NCBI RefSeq assembly: GCF_008831505.1
Contig: NZ_CP044507.1
Location: 2,480,001-2,544,000 of the forward strand
Reading direction: 5' to 3'
DNA length: 64,000 nucleotides
DNA from: Chryseobacterium sp.
Lineage (GTDB): Bacteria; Bacteroidota; Bacteroidia; Flavobacteriales; Weeksellaceae
This document shows positions 1 through 8,495 of the stretch, piece by piece. Numbering within the stretch: position 1 is the first letter of the stretch; each line of letters opens with the position of its first letter. The position numbers and the translations under genes were made by a program. The notes below the pieces were generated by a model, which was given only the letters and a program-made list of their open reading frames with translations, did not search any database and had not been told where the DNA came from.

Positions 1-528
1 CAGTCCCAGCTCCTTATAAACATCGGCTGTGGGTCTTCTTTCGCCATTATAAAAAACCTCGCCTTCACCAATAAGCACCAGTGCCAGGTGGGCAAGCTGT
101 ACAAGGTCGCCGCTGGCTCCTACCCCACCGTGCTCAAAGATAAGTGGTGTAACATCCTGATTTATTAGCTCGGTAAGCAACAGAATCACAGAAGGATGAA
201 CAGCAGACTTTCCCTGCGAAAGCGTATTGAGACGCGCCAGCATAGAGGCCTTAGCCGCGGCAGGTTTCAGTGGAGTACCAACTCCGGAAGCGTGGCTTCT
301 GATCAGGTTGTACTGAAGTTGGTATTTATCGTTTTCGGGAATTCGGTACTGAGCCATGGGCCCAAAACCGGTATTGACTCCGTAAATGACTTTTTTCTCC
401 GAAAACTCCTTTAAAAACTGAAAACTCTGCTCCACCCTACTTACCAGGGATTCGTCCAGTTCAACCTTTTCATTTTCAAAAATCACCTTCTGGAAGTCTT
501 CAATCTTTAAATTATTGACTAGTCTCAT
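1..528 (-). CDS. Tyrosine/histidine ammonia-lyase family protein (partial, N-terminal 176 aa)
   Basis: N-terminal part of an aromatic amino acid ammonia-lyase; the rest lies beyond the left edge. Family members remove ammonia from tyrosine (giving 4-coumarate) or histidine using a self-made MIO cofactor. Visible here are YGVNTGFG (residues 49-56), the SH pair at 78-79 and the MIO-forming A138-S139-G140 in GVGASGDL. From memory the sequence is very close to the tyrosine ammonia-lyase of Flavobacterium johnsoniae, which argues for tyrosine over histidine; the SH pair alone does not separate the two. ATG at 526-528 is preceded by an in-frame TGA, which fixes the start. It diverges from the halogenase-like gene at 606 and probably supplies the coumaroyl starter of a flexirubin-type pigment. 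Family is certain, substrate is inferred. Confidence 0.9.
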   Translation of the reverse strand, partial: MRLVNNLKIEDFQKVIFENEKVELDESLVSRVEQSFQFLKEFSEKKVIYGVNTGFGPMAQYRIPENDKYQLQYNLIRSHASGVGTPLKPAAAKASMLARLNTLSQGKSAVHPSVILLLTELINQDVTPLIFEHGGVGASGDLVQLAHLALVLIGEGEVFYNGERRPTADVYKELGL

Positions 529-569
529 TCAATATTGTCTTAAAAAAATAAAAAATAGCCTATTTTGAC

Positions 570-577
570 TAAATTTG
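570..577 (+). promoter_or_regulatory. Bacteroidetes -7 element (TAAATTTG) before the halogenase-like gene
   Basis: TAAATTTG matches the Bacteroidetes -7 consensus TAnnTTTG and lies 28 bp before the ATG at 606. No good TTTG -33 element is seen at the usual spacing, so only the -7 half is supported. Confidence 0.45.
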
Positions 578-605
578 TCGCAAAGATATTAAAACTATAC
601 AAATC

Positions 606-1853
606 ATGGATAACGAAGTTGTGGACGTATTAGTGATTGGTGCAGGCCCTTCAGGCTGTGTTTCTTCGGCCTGGCTGCACAATAATGGTTTAAAAGTTAA
701 GGTGGTTGAAAAAACCAGATTTCCGCGCTTCGTTATTGGTGAAAGCCTGATTCCCAGGGTGATGGATCATTTTGATGAGGCTGGTCTTCTGGAAGCACTG
801 AAAAAACAGAACTTCGAGATTAAGCCCGGTGCCAGGTTCATCAGAGGTGAAGAAGTTTGCGTCTTTGATTTCAGCGATAAATTCGGTGAAGGATGGGACT
901 GGACCTGGCAGGTACCACGTGCCGATTTTGACAATGTGATGGCTCAGGAAATCATCCGAAAAGGTGTGGATCTTGAGTTTGAGTCGGAAGTCACCGGAAT
1001 CAGGTTTGACGGAAGCAATTCCATTACCACTGTAAAAGACAAAAACGGCGAATGCAAAGAAATCCACGCCAAGTTCGTCATTGACAGCAGCGGTTACGGA
1101 CGCGTACTCCCCCGCCTGCTGGATCTGGAAAAACCATCCACACTGGAACCCCACTCTTCCATTTTCACTCATGTAAAAGACACTACCCGTGTGCCGGGAC
1201 AGGAAGGAACACTCATATCTTTCGACATCCTGGAAACTGAGGTTTGGCTTTGGGTTATTCCTTTCTCCAACGGAAATACGAGTGTAGGTATCGTAGGTCC
1301 AACTGAATACATTGACCAGCTTTCGGCCACCGGCAACACTGCTGAAGCGCTGCGGAATGCCATCAATAAATCGGACTATTACCGTGAACGTTATGGTGAT
1401 CTGGAATTTCTTTTCGAACCCAGACGGCTCACCAATTATTCCTGCGCAGTAAAGCAACTTTACGGTGAGGGTTATGCACTAACCGGGAATGCCGCCGAAT
1501 TCCTGGACCCCGTTTTCTCCTCAGGAATGGCTTTTGCCACAGAGTTGGGCATGCTGGCGGCGAAACTGGCCAAAAGACAGATTGAAGGTAAAACTGTTAA
1601 TTGGGAACGCGATTATTCAGACTACATCCTTTCGGGAGTACGTGTATTCTCCACTTATGTAAAGGAATGGTATACCGGCAACCTTCAGACCCTGTTCTTC
1701 CATCAGCCTGAAAACCCGGATATCAAAAGGAAAATATGTGCTGTATTGGCAGGATACGTATGGAACAAGGACAATCCCTTCGTGAAAAAACATGATCATG
1801 TAATCCGCAATCTGGCTTACATGATTGAGAGCGAAAAGGAAATAAAACTTTAA
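606..1853 (+). CDS. FAD-dependent halogenase-like monooxygenase
   Basis: 415-aa flavoprotein of the tryptophan/phenol halogenase-like group. It has a Rossmann FAD motif GAGPSG at residues 12-17, the FPRFVIGESLIP stretch typical of phenolic halogenase-like enzymes (39-50), the halogenase signature WxWxIP as WLWVIP (214-219), and FLDPVFSSG (299-307), which fits the Fx.Px.Sx.G motif of flavin-dependent halogenases. A separate flavin reductase would be needed to supply reduced FAD. It sits between an ammonia-lyase and a PaaK-like ligase, so a role in chlorinating or hydroxylating a flexirubin-type aryl polyene is likely. Halogenation against plain hydroxylation cannot be decided from sequence. 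Ends in an intrinsic terminator shared with the convergent ligase gene. Confidence 0.8.
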   Translation: MDNEVVDVLVIGAGPSGCVSSAWLHNNGLKVKVVEKTRFPRFVIGESLIPRVMDHFDEAGLLEALKKQNFEIKPGARFIRGEEVCVFDFSDKFGEGWDWTWQVPRADFDNVMAQEIIRKGVDLEFESEVTGIRFDGSNSITTVKDKNGECKEIHAKFVIDSSGYGRVLPRLLDLEKPSTLEPHSSIFTHVKDTTRVPGQEGTLISFDILETEVWLWVIPFSNGNTSVGIVGPTEYIDQLSATGNTAEALRNAINKSDYYRERYGDLEFLFEPRRLTNYSCAVKQLYGEGYALTGNAAEFLDPVFSSGMAFATELGMLAAKLAKRQIEGKTVNWERDYSDYILSGVRVFSTYVKEWYTGNLQTLFFHQPENPDIKRKICAVLAGYVWNKDNPFVKKHDHVIRNLAYMIESEKEIKL

Positions 1854-1887
1854 GCAGGCTACCGTTTCTTCACCTAAGGGACAGATT

Positions 1888-3255
1888 CTAAAGCCGTAAA
1901 TCCAGAAAATGTAAGGGTTTACGGCTTTTTGGATTATGAACCTGCAGCGTCAGTTCCTCCGAGGGTATAACTTCAATCTTAGGACTAACGCGTAGCTTTG
2001 CCCGGAAACGGTCTTTCACTTCATTTAATAAATCCTCTCTTTTTTCATCCGTACTGATTTTTACGATAATTTCATCCGTACCGATACTGTTGGTGCGAAT
2101 TACAATCTGGTAAACTGTAATTCCATCAAAGTCATTCAGTATATCATTCAGAGCCGGTGGGTAAAGCGTGGTTCCGCGGTATTTTATCATATGCTGTTTC
2201 CTGCCTACCACAGGCCCCAGCCGCATAGTGGTTCTGCCACATCCGCAAGGCTCATGATGAGCAGTCACAAGATCGCCGGTCTTAAATCTCAGCAAAGGTA
2301 ACGCTTCAACTCCCAGGGTAGTAACAACCAACTCTCCGGTTTCTCCTGGCAGCACGGGCTCCCCATTTTCGTCCAGAATTTCCGTGATGATAAGCTCCGG
2401 ATGCTGATGGCCTCCCTGCTGCAATCCGCATTCAGCGAAGGCAGTACTCATCTCTGTGGATGCGTAAGTAGAAAACAATCTGATACCCCATTTTTCACCG
2501 ATTTTTCTGGAAAGCGCAGAGTCTGTGAAATCCTGCTCACGCAGACTTTCACCAATGCACACAGCACCGTAAACAGAAGAGTTCCTGTAATCGATTCCAT
2601 GATTTTCAGCAAATTCAATCATTTTAAGCAGGAAAGAGGGCACCGTAATCAGCCATTTTGGTTTATAGCGCAGAATGCTGTCCCACTGCAGTTCCGGAAT
2701 ACCGGGCCCCATCCTGATGACACCCGCTCCCATCTTCCGAAGTCCGAGGAAATAAGCCAGACCTGCCATAAACCGCTTGTCTACTGTAGTCATCATCTGC
2801 ACCAGATCACCTTCTTTAATGCCCGCACAGGCGAAAGAAATGGCCTCGTTATAAGCCAGCCGCTCCAGATCGCTGTCGGACAGGCCGAAGGTAACCGGAT
2901 CACCCAGGGTTCCCGAGGTCGTGCTGTAATCCACGATCTTATGACCTGGAACACAGAAAAAATCATGATTATACTGCTGAAGATCCGATTTGGAGGTGAG
3001 GGGCAACTGTTGCAGGTCTTCCAGTTTCCTGATATTTTCAACATTGATCCCATTCGCAGAAAACATGCGTTGGTAGAAAACCGAATGATCCTGCAGGTAT
3101 TTCAGAAGTTCTGCCAGCTTTTGCTCCTGCAGCGATCTTATTTCTGCCGGCGATGCATATTCAATAGATGGAAATAGGTTCAAATTGGTATCTTTAGGAA
3201 AAATGTGTTCAAAAATACATTTTTTTACGCTGAACAGGGCTAAAAACCTGCACAA
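1888..3255 (-). CDS. PaaK-like adenylate-forming enzyme (phenylacetate-CoA ligase family)
   Basis: ANL-superfamily enzyme of the phenylacetate-CoA ligase branch, expected to activate a carboxylic acid as an acyl-adenylate and pass it to CoA or an ACP. The phosphate-binding loop is STTSGTLGDP (residues 111-120), and a C-terminal lid domain follows FKTGDLV. A Cys-rich EPCGCGRT segment is typical of the PaaK family. There is no in-frame ATG near the N-terminus: the frame opens at a TTG at 3255, and another TTG at 3183 starts LNLFPSIEYAS, which fits the usual family N-terminus better. The true start is uncertain. Beside an ammonia-lyase producing an aryl acid, it is a good candidate for loading that acid in flexirubin-type pigment synthesis. 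Substrate is inferred. Confidence 0.8.
   Translation of the reverse strand: MCRFLALFSVKKCIFEHIFPKDTNLNLFPSIEYASPAEIRSLQEQKLAELLKYLQDHSVFYQRMFSANGINVENIRKLEDLQQLPLTSKSDLQQYNHDFFCVPGHKIVDYSTTSGTLGDPVTFGLSDSDLERLAYNEAISFACAGIKEGDLVQMMTTVDKRFMAGLAYFLGLRKMGAGVIRMGPGIPELQWDSILRYKPKWLITVPSFLLKMIEFAENHGIDYRNSSVYGAVCIGESLREQDFTDSALSRKIGEKWGIRLFSTYASTEMSTAFAECGLQQGGHQHPELIITEILDENGEPVLPGETGELVVTTLGVEALPLLRFKTGDLVTAHHEPCGCGRTTMRLGPVVGRKQHMIKYRGTTLYPPALNDILNDFDGITVYQIVIRTNSIGTDEIIVKISTDEKREDLLNEVKDRFRAKLRVSPKIEVIPSEELTLQVHNPKSRKPLHFLDLRL
1890..1930 (+). terminator. Intrinsic terminator overlapping the end of the convergent ligase gene
   Basis: Arms 1890-1903 and 1915-1928 pair over 14 bp with one G-U, followed by a T run at 1926-1930. 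It serves the plus-strand halogenase-like gene. The whole hairpin lies inside the last codons of the minus-strand ligase. Confidence 0.7.
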
Positions 3256-3335
3256 TACCCGTCAATTTTACGTCAAAAAACGCTATATTCGCAAACTTAA
3301 ATTAATTAGGATCATTCTAATTGAACTTACTGAAA

Positions 3336-6300
3336 ATGAAGAAGTTTAACGAATATAAAAACCTGGACCTCACTGCTGTCGCTTCGAGTGTTTCGGAGTA
3401 CTGGAATCAACATGAAACTTTCAGAAAATCAGTGCAGATTCGTGAAGGACAGCCTGAATATGTTTTTTATGAAGGTCCACCATCAGCGAACGGAATGCCG
3501 GGGATCCATCATGTGATGGCCCGCGCCCTGAAGGACATCTTCTGCCGTTACCAGACCCAGAACGGAAAACAGGTTTTCCGCAAGGCGGGTTGGGACACCC
3601 ATGGATTACCCATTGAACTTGGCGTTGAAAAAGAACTTGGAATTACCAAAGAAGACATAGGCAAGAAAATTTCGGTTGAGGACTATAACCAGGCCTGCCG
3701 GGATGCCGTAATGCGCTACACGGATGTTTGGAATGACCTTACGGAAAAAATTGGCTATTGGGTAGATCTTGATGATCCTTACATTACCTATGAACCCAAA
3801 TACATGGAAACGGTATGGTGGCTCCTTAAGCAGCTCTACACCAAAGACCTGCTCTACAAGGGCTATACCATACAGCCCTATTCACCAGCTGCCGGCACCG
3901 GTCTTAGTTCACACGAACTTAACCAGCCCGGAACGTACCGGGATGTAAGTGACACAACAGTAGTTGCTCAGTTTAAGGTTAGGAAACTTTCGGAAAAGGC
4001 AGCGCTGAAAATAGGTGAAAGTCAGGTATCCATTGATACGGGTGAAATTGCCGGCGCAAGTTGTGGCGGCGCCCTTCACTGGGAAGAATTTGACAAGGAA
4101 AATTCAGAAATCCAAACAGACATTCACATCCTGGCCTGGACCACCACGCCCTGGACTTTGCCTTCAAATACAGCATTGGCTGTTGGAAAAGACATTGAAT
4201 ATGTTTTGGTGAAAACCTTCAACCAGTATACTTTTAAGCCTGTTAATATTATTCTGGCCAAAGTACTTCTGCAAAAGAATTTCGGTAAGAAATATGCCGA
4301 AGGAACTGATGAGGATTTTACCAGTTATACTTCTGAAAGTAAAACTATTCCTTATAAAATCATCGCTGAACTAACCGGTGAAGATTTAGCCGGAACAGAT
4401 TACGAACAGTTGATTCCATGGTTTTTACCCGCTGAAAATCCGGAAAATGCTTTCAAAGTTATTGTTGGAGATTTTGTGACCACCGAAGACGGTACCGGAA
4501 TCGTGCACATCGCGCCGACTTTCGGTGCTGATGATGCACGTGTAGCGAAGGAAAACGGAATTTCGCCGATGCTGGTGAAGGATGAAAACGGCAATTCAGT
4601 TCCGCTGGTAGATCTTCAGGGAAGATTTATTGAAGGCGGCCAAACGCCGGAACTTTTTGCAGGTAAATACATTAAGAACGAATATTACGAGGCCGGAACC
4701 GCTCCCGAGAAATCCTGGGATGTAGAACTCGCTATCCTTCTAAAGACTGAAAACAAAGCCTTTAAGGTGGAGAAATATGTTCACAGCTATCCACACTGCT
4801 GGAGAACCGACAAACCGGTGCTTTATTATCCGCTGGATTCCTGGTTTGTGAGAATGACCGCCGTTAAAGACCGCCTGGTGGAACTGAACCAGTCCATCAA
4901 CTGGAAGCCTAAGTCCACCGGTGAAGGGCGTTTTGCCAACTGGCTGGAGAATGTTAATGACTGGAACCTGTCGCGCTCAAGATATTGGGGCATCCCCTTG
5001 CCTATCTGGAGAACTGAGGACCTGAAAGAAGAAATCATTATAGGTTCTGTAGAAGAACTGATAAATGAAATTCAGAAATCCATTGAAGCCGGATTTATGG
5101 ACAAAAACCCTTTTGAAGGTTTCGAAACAGGAAATATGTCGGCAGAAAATTATGCTAAGATTGACCTTCATAAGAACATTGTAGATGAAATCGTTCTGGT
5201 TTCAAAAACCGGTAAGCCGATGAGGCGTGAAGCCGATCTAATCGACGTATGGTTTGATTCAGGCTCAATGCCTTATGCACAACTTCATTATCCTTTCGAA
5301 AACAGGGAACTGATTGATGACAGGAAAGCCTTCCCGGCTGACTTTATTGCTGAAGGTGTGGACCAGACGAGAGGTTGGTTTTACACACTTCACGCAATTG
5401 GAACAGCAGTTTTCGATTCTGTAGCATATAAAAATGTGATGTCCAACGGTCTGGTTCTCGATAAAAACGGGCAGAAAATGTCCAAGCGTTTGGGCAATGC
5501 GGTGGATCCTTTTGAAACTCTTCAGAAATACGGTCCCGATGCAACCCGTTGGTACATGATTGCCAATGCAAATCCCTGGGAAAACCTGAAGTTCGACGTT
5601 GAAGGAATTGACGAGGTGAGAAGAAAATTCTTCGGTACACTCTACAACACCTATTCATTCTTTGCGCTGTATGCCAATGTAGATGGATTTACCTATTCTG
5701 AAAAAGACATTGAGAACCGTCCGGAAATTGACCGCTGGATCCTATCGGAACTAAACCTTCTGGTAAAAGAAGTTACTGAATTTTATAATGACTACGAACC
5801 CACTAAGGTAGCCCGTGCCATCAATAATTTTGTCAATGACAACCTGAGCAATTGGTACGTGAGGCTTTGCAGGAGACGTTTCTGGAAAGGAGAATATTCT
5901 GAAGATAAGATTTCAGCCTACCAAACTCTTTATACCTGCCTGGAAACGGTAGCCAAAATTTCAGCTCCAATTGCACCGTTCTTTATGGACAGGCTTTATC
6001 AGGACCTGAACCGCAGCACAGGCAGGAACACGGCTGAGTCGGTACATTTAACTGATTTCCCAACAGCCGACCAGAATCTTATTGACCAGGATCTTGTTGA
6101 AAAAACCCACCTGGCGCAGCAGATCACGTCAATGGTTTTCTCTCTTAGAAAAAAGGAGAATCTGAAGGTTCGCCAGCCACTCCAAAAAGTGATGGTACCG
6201 GTCCTGGATGCCAAGAGCGAAACACAGATCCAGGCGGTTTCGGAACTGATTAAACAGGAAGTAAATGTAAAAGAACTGGTATTGATAAACGCTGAGGAAG

Positions 6301-6824
6301 CATCACATCTGATCGTGAAACAAATTAAGCCCAATTTCAAAACACTTGGAGCCAAACTGGGCAAGGACATGAAAGCGGTTGGATCACAGATCTCGGCCAT
6401 GACTTCAGAACAGATAGCCACACTGGAGAAGGAGGGAAAGATGAACATTGAAGGTCATGAAATCATGCTGGACGATGTGGAGATCTTCACCAAGGACATC
6501 CCCGGCTGGACCGTGGCGAGCGAAGGAAAACTGACTGTAGCCCTGGACCTTACGCTTACGGAGGAGCTTAAAGCCGAAGGAGTTGCGCGTGAATTCATCA
6601 ACAGGATACAGAATCTGAGAAAAGATAAGAATTTTGACCTAACCGACAGGATTACAATCCAAATTGAAGAGAATTCACCGTTTGAAGCTGAACTTATTAA
6701 CAATAATCAGTATATTTCCGAGGAAGTATTGTCAGATAAAATAGAAATTGTAAATTCACTTTCGAATTTCAATGAAATTGAGATTGATGACATAAAATTT
6801 AAAGTATTTGTAAACAGGATTTGA
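3336..6824 (+). CDS. ileS: Isoleucyl-tRNA synthetase
   Basis: Class I aminoacyl-tRNA synthetase charging tRNA-Ile, 1162 aa, as long as other IleS proteins. The HIGH motif appears as PPSANGMPGIHH (residues 48-59) and the KMSKS loop as KMSKR (714-718). Between them lies the CP1 editing domain with TTPWTLPSN. The frame opens at a TTG at 3321, but the ATG at 3336 gives the expected start MKKFNEYK and follows an A-rich stretch typical of flavobacterial starts. It is divergent from the PaaK-like gene; TATATTCG at 3284-3291 is one mismatch from a -7 element. Short spacing to the DksA-like gene downstream suggests co-transcription. Confidence 0.98.
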   Translation: MKKFNEYKNLDLTAVASSVSEYWNQHETFRKSVQIREGQPEYVFYEGPPSANGMPGIHHVMARALKDIFCRYQTQNGKQVFRKAGWDTHGLPIELGVEKELGITKEDIGKKISVEDYNQACRDAVMRYTDVWNDLTEKIGYWVDLDDPYITYEPKYMETVWWLLKQLYTKDLLYKGYTIQPYSPAAGTGLSSHELNQPGTYRDVSDTTVVAQFKVRKLSEKAALKIGESQVSIDTGEIAGASCGGALHWEEFDKENSEIQTDIHILAWTTTPWTLPSNTALAVGKDIEYVLVKTFNQYTFKPVNIILAKVLLQKNFGKKYAEGTDEDFTSYTSESKTIPYKIIAELTGEDLAGTDYEQLIPWFLPAENPENAFKVIVGDFVTTEDGTGIVHIAPTFGADDARVAKENGISPMLVKDENGNSVPLVDLQGRFIEGGQTPELFAGKYIKNEYYEAGTAPEKSWDVELAILLKTENKAFKVEKYVHSYPHCWRTDKPVLYYPLDSWFVRMTAVKDRLVELNQSINWKPKSTGEGRFANWLENVNDWNLSRSRYWGIPLPIWRTEDLKEEIIIGSVEELINEIQKSIEAGFMDKNPFEGFETGNMSAENYAKIDLHKNIVDEIVLVSKTGKPMRREADLIDVWFDSGSMPYAQLHYPFENRELIDDRKAFPADFIAEGVDQTRGWFYTLHAIGTAVFDSVAYKNVMSNGLVLDKNGQKMSKRLGNAVDPFETLQKYGPDATRWYMIANANPWENLKFDVEGIDEVRRKFFGTLYNTYSFFALYANVDGFTYSEKDIENRPEIDRWILSELNLLVKEVTEFYNDYEPTKVARAINNFVNDNLSNWYVRLCRRRFWKGEYSEDKISAYQTLYTCLETVAKISAPIAPFFMDRLYQDLNRSTGRNTAESVHLTDFPTADQNLIDQDLVEKTHLAQQITSMVFSLRKKENLKVRQPLQKVMVPVLDAKSETQIQAVSELIKQEVNVKELVLINAEEASHLIVKQIKPNFKTLGAKLGKDMKAVGSQISAMTSEQIATLEKEGKMNIEGHEIMLDDVEIFTKDIPGWTVASEGKLTVALDLTLTEELKAEGVAREFINRIQNLRKDKNFDLTDRITIQIEENSPFEAELINNNQYISEEVLSDKIEIVNSLSNFNEIEIDDIKFKVFVNRI

Positions 6825-6897
6825 CCGCTTCCGGGGTATGGTTATTAATTGAATACACCCCGCAGTCCCGGAGGAAGAAACGTAAAAAAAGAACATA

Positions 6898-7278
6898 ATG
6901 GCAGAAGAAAGACAACGTTATAGTGACGCAGACCTGAAGGAGTTTAAAGAACTTATTCAGCAAAAAATAGAAAAAGCAGAAAAAGATTTAATGCTCATCC
7001 GCGAGAGCTTCATCAACGACCAGAATAACGGCACTGATGACACCTCGCCCACTTTCAAGGCTTTTGAAGAAGGAGCAGAGACACTCAGTAAAGAGCAGAA
7101 TGCAATTCTGGCAGGCAGACAAGAGAAATTCGTTCGCGATTTGAAAAATGCGCTTATCCGTATCGAGAACAAGACTTACGGAATCTGCCGTGTTACAGGT
7201 AAACTCATTGGCAAGGAGCGTTTGCGGGCTGTACCGCACGCCACACTGAGCATTGAGGCAAAAAATCTGCAGAGGTAA
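6898..7278 (+). CDS. DksA/TraR-family protein with a degenerate zinc finger
   Basis: 126-aa protein with the DksA/TraR layout: a charged helical N-terminal half with KEFKELIQQKIEKAEKDL, then the C-terminal finger region. Family members bind the RNA polymerase secondary channel and modulate transcription, often with ppGpp. The finger normally reads C-x2-C then C-x2-C. Here C97 remains, but the other three positions read T100, S118 and A121, with the surrounding scaffold (YGIC, RLRAVPHAT) intact. Zinc binding by the usual four cysteines is therefore not possible. This form is familiar in Bacteroidetes, so it is probably a working lineage variant and not decay. It lies 73 bp after ileS. Confidence 0.85.
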   Translation: MAEERQRYSDADLKEFKELIQQKIEKAEKDLMLIRESFINDQNNGTDDTSPTFKAFEEGAETLSKEQNAILAGRQEKFVRDLKNALIRIENKTYGICRVTGKLIGKERLRAVPHATLSIEAKNLQR

Positions 7279-7302
7279 AACAAGTTTTCTGATAATTAAC
7301 CG

Positions 7303-7346
7303 AATAGGTTTGTAATGTGAAATAAACGGTACATTATAAACCTATT
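7303..7346. terminator. Long hairpin between the DksA-like gene and the next gene
   Basis: Arms 7303-7318 and 7331-7346 pair over 16 bp with a single G-U. Only a weak T run follows, so termination is plausible but not certain. The left arm contains TAGGTTTG at 7305-7312, a match to the -7 promoter element TAnnTTTG, so the hairpin may also overlap a promoter for the gene at 7368. Confidence 0.45.
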
Positions 7347-7367
7347 TCAATTTAAAAATAATACTGC

Positions 7368-7610
7368 ATGCCGGAAGCCATATTGATTATTGCCGCACTT
7401 GCACTTATCATTTATTGCTTCAGGAAATACTCCACAAAACAATCCGGTGTCCGAAGTGAGAAATTCACTTCTATAGACGACCGATTTAATGCAGAAAGAA
7501 GAGCGCGGGAGCTGGAAATTGACCGGTTACTGAATAAAATGGGTAAAAACGGCGCCGCAGATCTCTCCAAAAAAGACAGACAGAGTCTGGAGGAACTGTC
7601 AAAAAAATAA
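7368..7610 (+). CDS. Small membrane-anchored protein with a DUF6576-like tail
   Basis: 80 aa. Residues 3-18 (EAILIIAALALIIYCF) form one transmembrane helix, followed by a basic stretch and a helical tail IDRLLNKMGKNGAADLSKKD ending in LEELSKK. That tail resembles the short domain found after some Bacteroidetes rhomboid proteases (DUF6576). The soluble part should face the cytoplasm. It lies directly before the DUF2683-like gene and lspA, so it likely belongs to the same transcript. Function unknown. Confidence 0.7.
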   Translation: MPEAILIIAALALIIYCFRKYSTKQSGVRSEKFTSIDDRFNAERRARELEIDRLLNKMGKNGAADLSKKDRQSLEELSKK

Positions 7611-7617
7611 AAATAAA

Positions 7618-7818
7618 ATGGAATCACTAATCGTTCACCCGAAGAACCAGATGGAACTGAACGCGCTGAAAAGCGTGATGAAGGAAATGGGAATCAAATA
7701 CGAAAAATTTCATAACCGGACACTGAAACCGCGTGCGGCTTCCGAGGGCAGATCAGGAGAAAAAAAATCCGGCAGACCATCCGGCAGCTTCCGGGATAAA
7801 CCAAAGACAGGGGAATAA
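7618..7818 (+). CDS. Small DUF2683-like protein
   Basis: 66 aa. The N-terminus MESLIVHPKNQMELNALKS matches a Bacteroidetes family of short proteins (DUF2683) in which MEALIVHP-type starts and LKALMKAL-type helices are typical and which are sometimes annotated as antitoxin-like. The C-terminal third is basic, Gly/Ser/Arg-rich and probably disordered. No toxin partner is adjacent. It overlaps lspA by one base (TAATG), so the two are probably translationally coupled. Confidence 0.65.
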   Translation: MESLIVHPKNQMELNALKSVMKEMGIKYEKFHNRTLKPRAASEGRSGEKKSGRPSGSFRDKPKTGE

Positions 7819-8456
7819 TGAAGAAGATCGCAATCATCACCATCATCATCCTTTTAATTGACCAAATTTCCAAGTTCTATATCAAAACCAACTTCCACCT
7901 GGGTGAAAGCGTAGATGTAATGCCCGGGTTTAAACTCACTTTTGTAGAGAACCCCGGGATGGCATACGGATTCCACTTCGGCGGACTCCTGGGAAAATAT
8001 TTACTCGTGCTGATCCGTATTTTCCTGATTGGCGGAATGGTATACCTGTTCCGGAAATGGCTGAAGCAGGGCGCCTCCAACTATCTACTGATTCCAATGT
8101 CAATGATCTTCGCGGGAGCCATTGGTAACCTTATAGACGGTATGTTCTACGGACTGATCTTTGACAGCGGTACGGTTTATGACGAAAGTGTGCAGCGCTG
8201 GATCGATTATGGCGGAATTTCGAAAGTGGTAGAATTCGGCCAGGGATATTCCACCTTTATGAAGGGATGTGTGGTGGATATGTTTCACTTCCCACTTGTA
8301 GACTGGTATGTACCTGCCGACTGGCCTTTAATTGGAGGCAAACATATTGAGTTCTTCAAATACATCTTCAATGTGGCCGATTCGGCAATCACAGTCGGCG
8401 CCCTTCTCCTGCTGATATTCCGCAAGAAGGCCTTTCCCGAGGGTCTGGACTTCTAA
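7818..8456 (+). CDS. lspA: Lipoprotein signal peptidase (signal peptidase II)
   Basis: 212-aa inner-membrane aspartyl protease that removes signal peptides from diacylglyceryl-modified prolipoproteins. Four hydrophobic segments are visible. Signature boxes are present in order: FVENPGMAYG, GNLIDG, VVDMFHF (first catalytic Asp) and FNVADSAI (second catalytic Asp). Bacteroidetes versions are longer than the E. coli enzyme because of the insert between GNLID and VVDM, as here. The start codon overlaps the stop of the preceding small gene. Many lipoproteins in this window (BamD, LptE, PEGA protein, prolyl oligopeptidase) would be substrates. Confidence 0.97.
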   Translation: MKKIAIITIIILLIDQISKFYIKTNFHLGESVDVMPGFKLTFVENPGMAYGFHFGGLLGKYLLVLIRIFLIGGMVYLFRKWLKQGASNYLLIPMSMIFAGAIGNLIDGMFYGLIFDSGTVYDESVQRWIDYGGISKVVEFGQGYSTFMKGCVVDMFHFPLVDWYVPADWPLIGGKHIEFFKYIFNVADSAITVGALLLLIFRKKAFPEGLDF

Positions 8457-8495
8457 ACGGCTCACATTTAATTATCAATCTTAATTACTGTTTCA

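Noticed and set aside
690-1457. 255-codon open frame antisense to the halogenase-like gene
   Set aside because: It is a shadow of a well-supported flavoprotein and has no domain or plausible start region.
2401-3177. 258-codon open frame antisense to the PaaK-like ligase
   Set aside because: The ligase on the other strand has clear family motifs across the same region; the antisense translation is Arg/His/Cys-rich with no recognisable domain.
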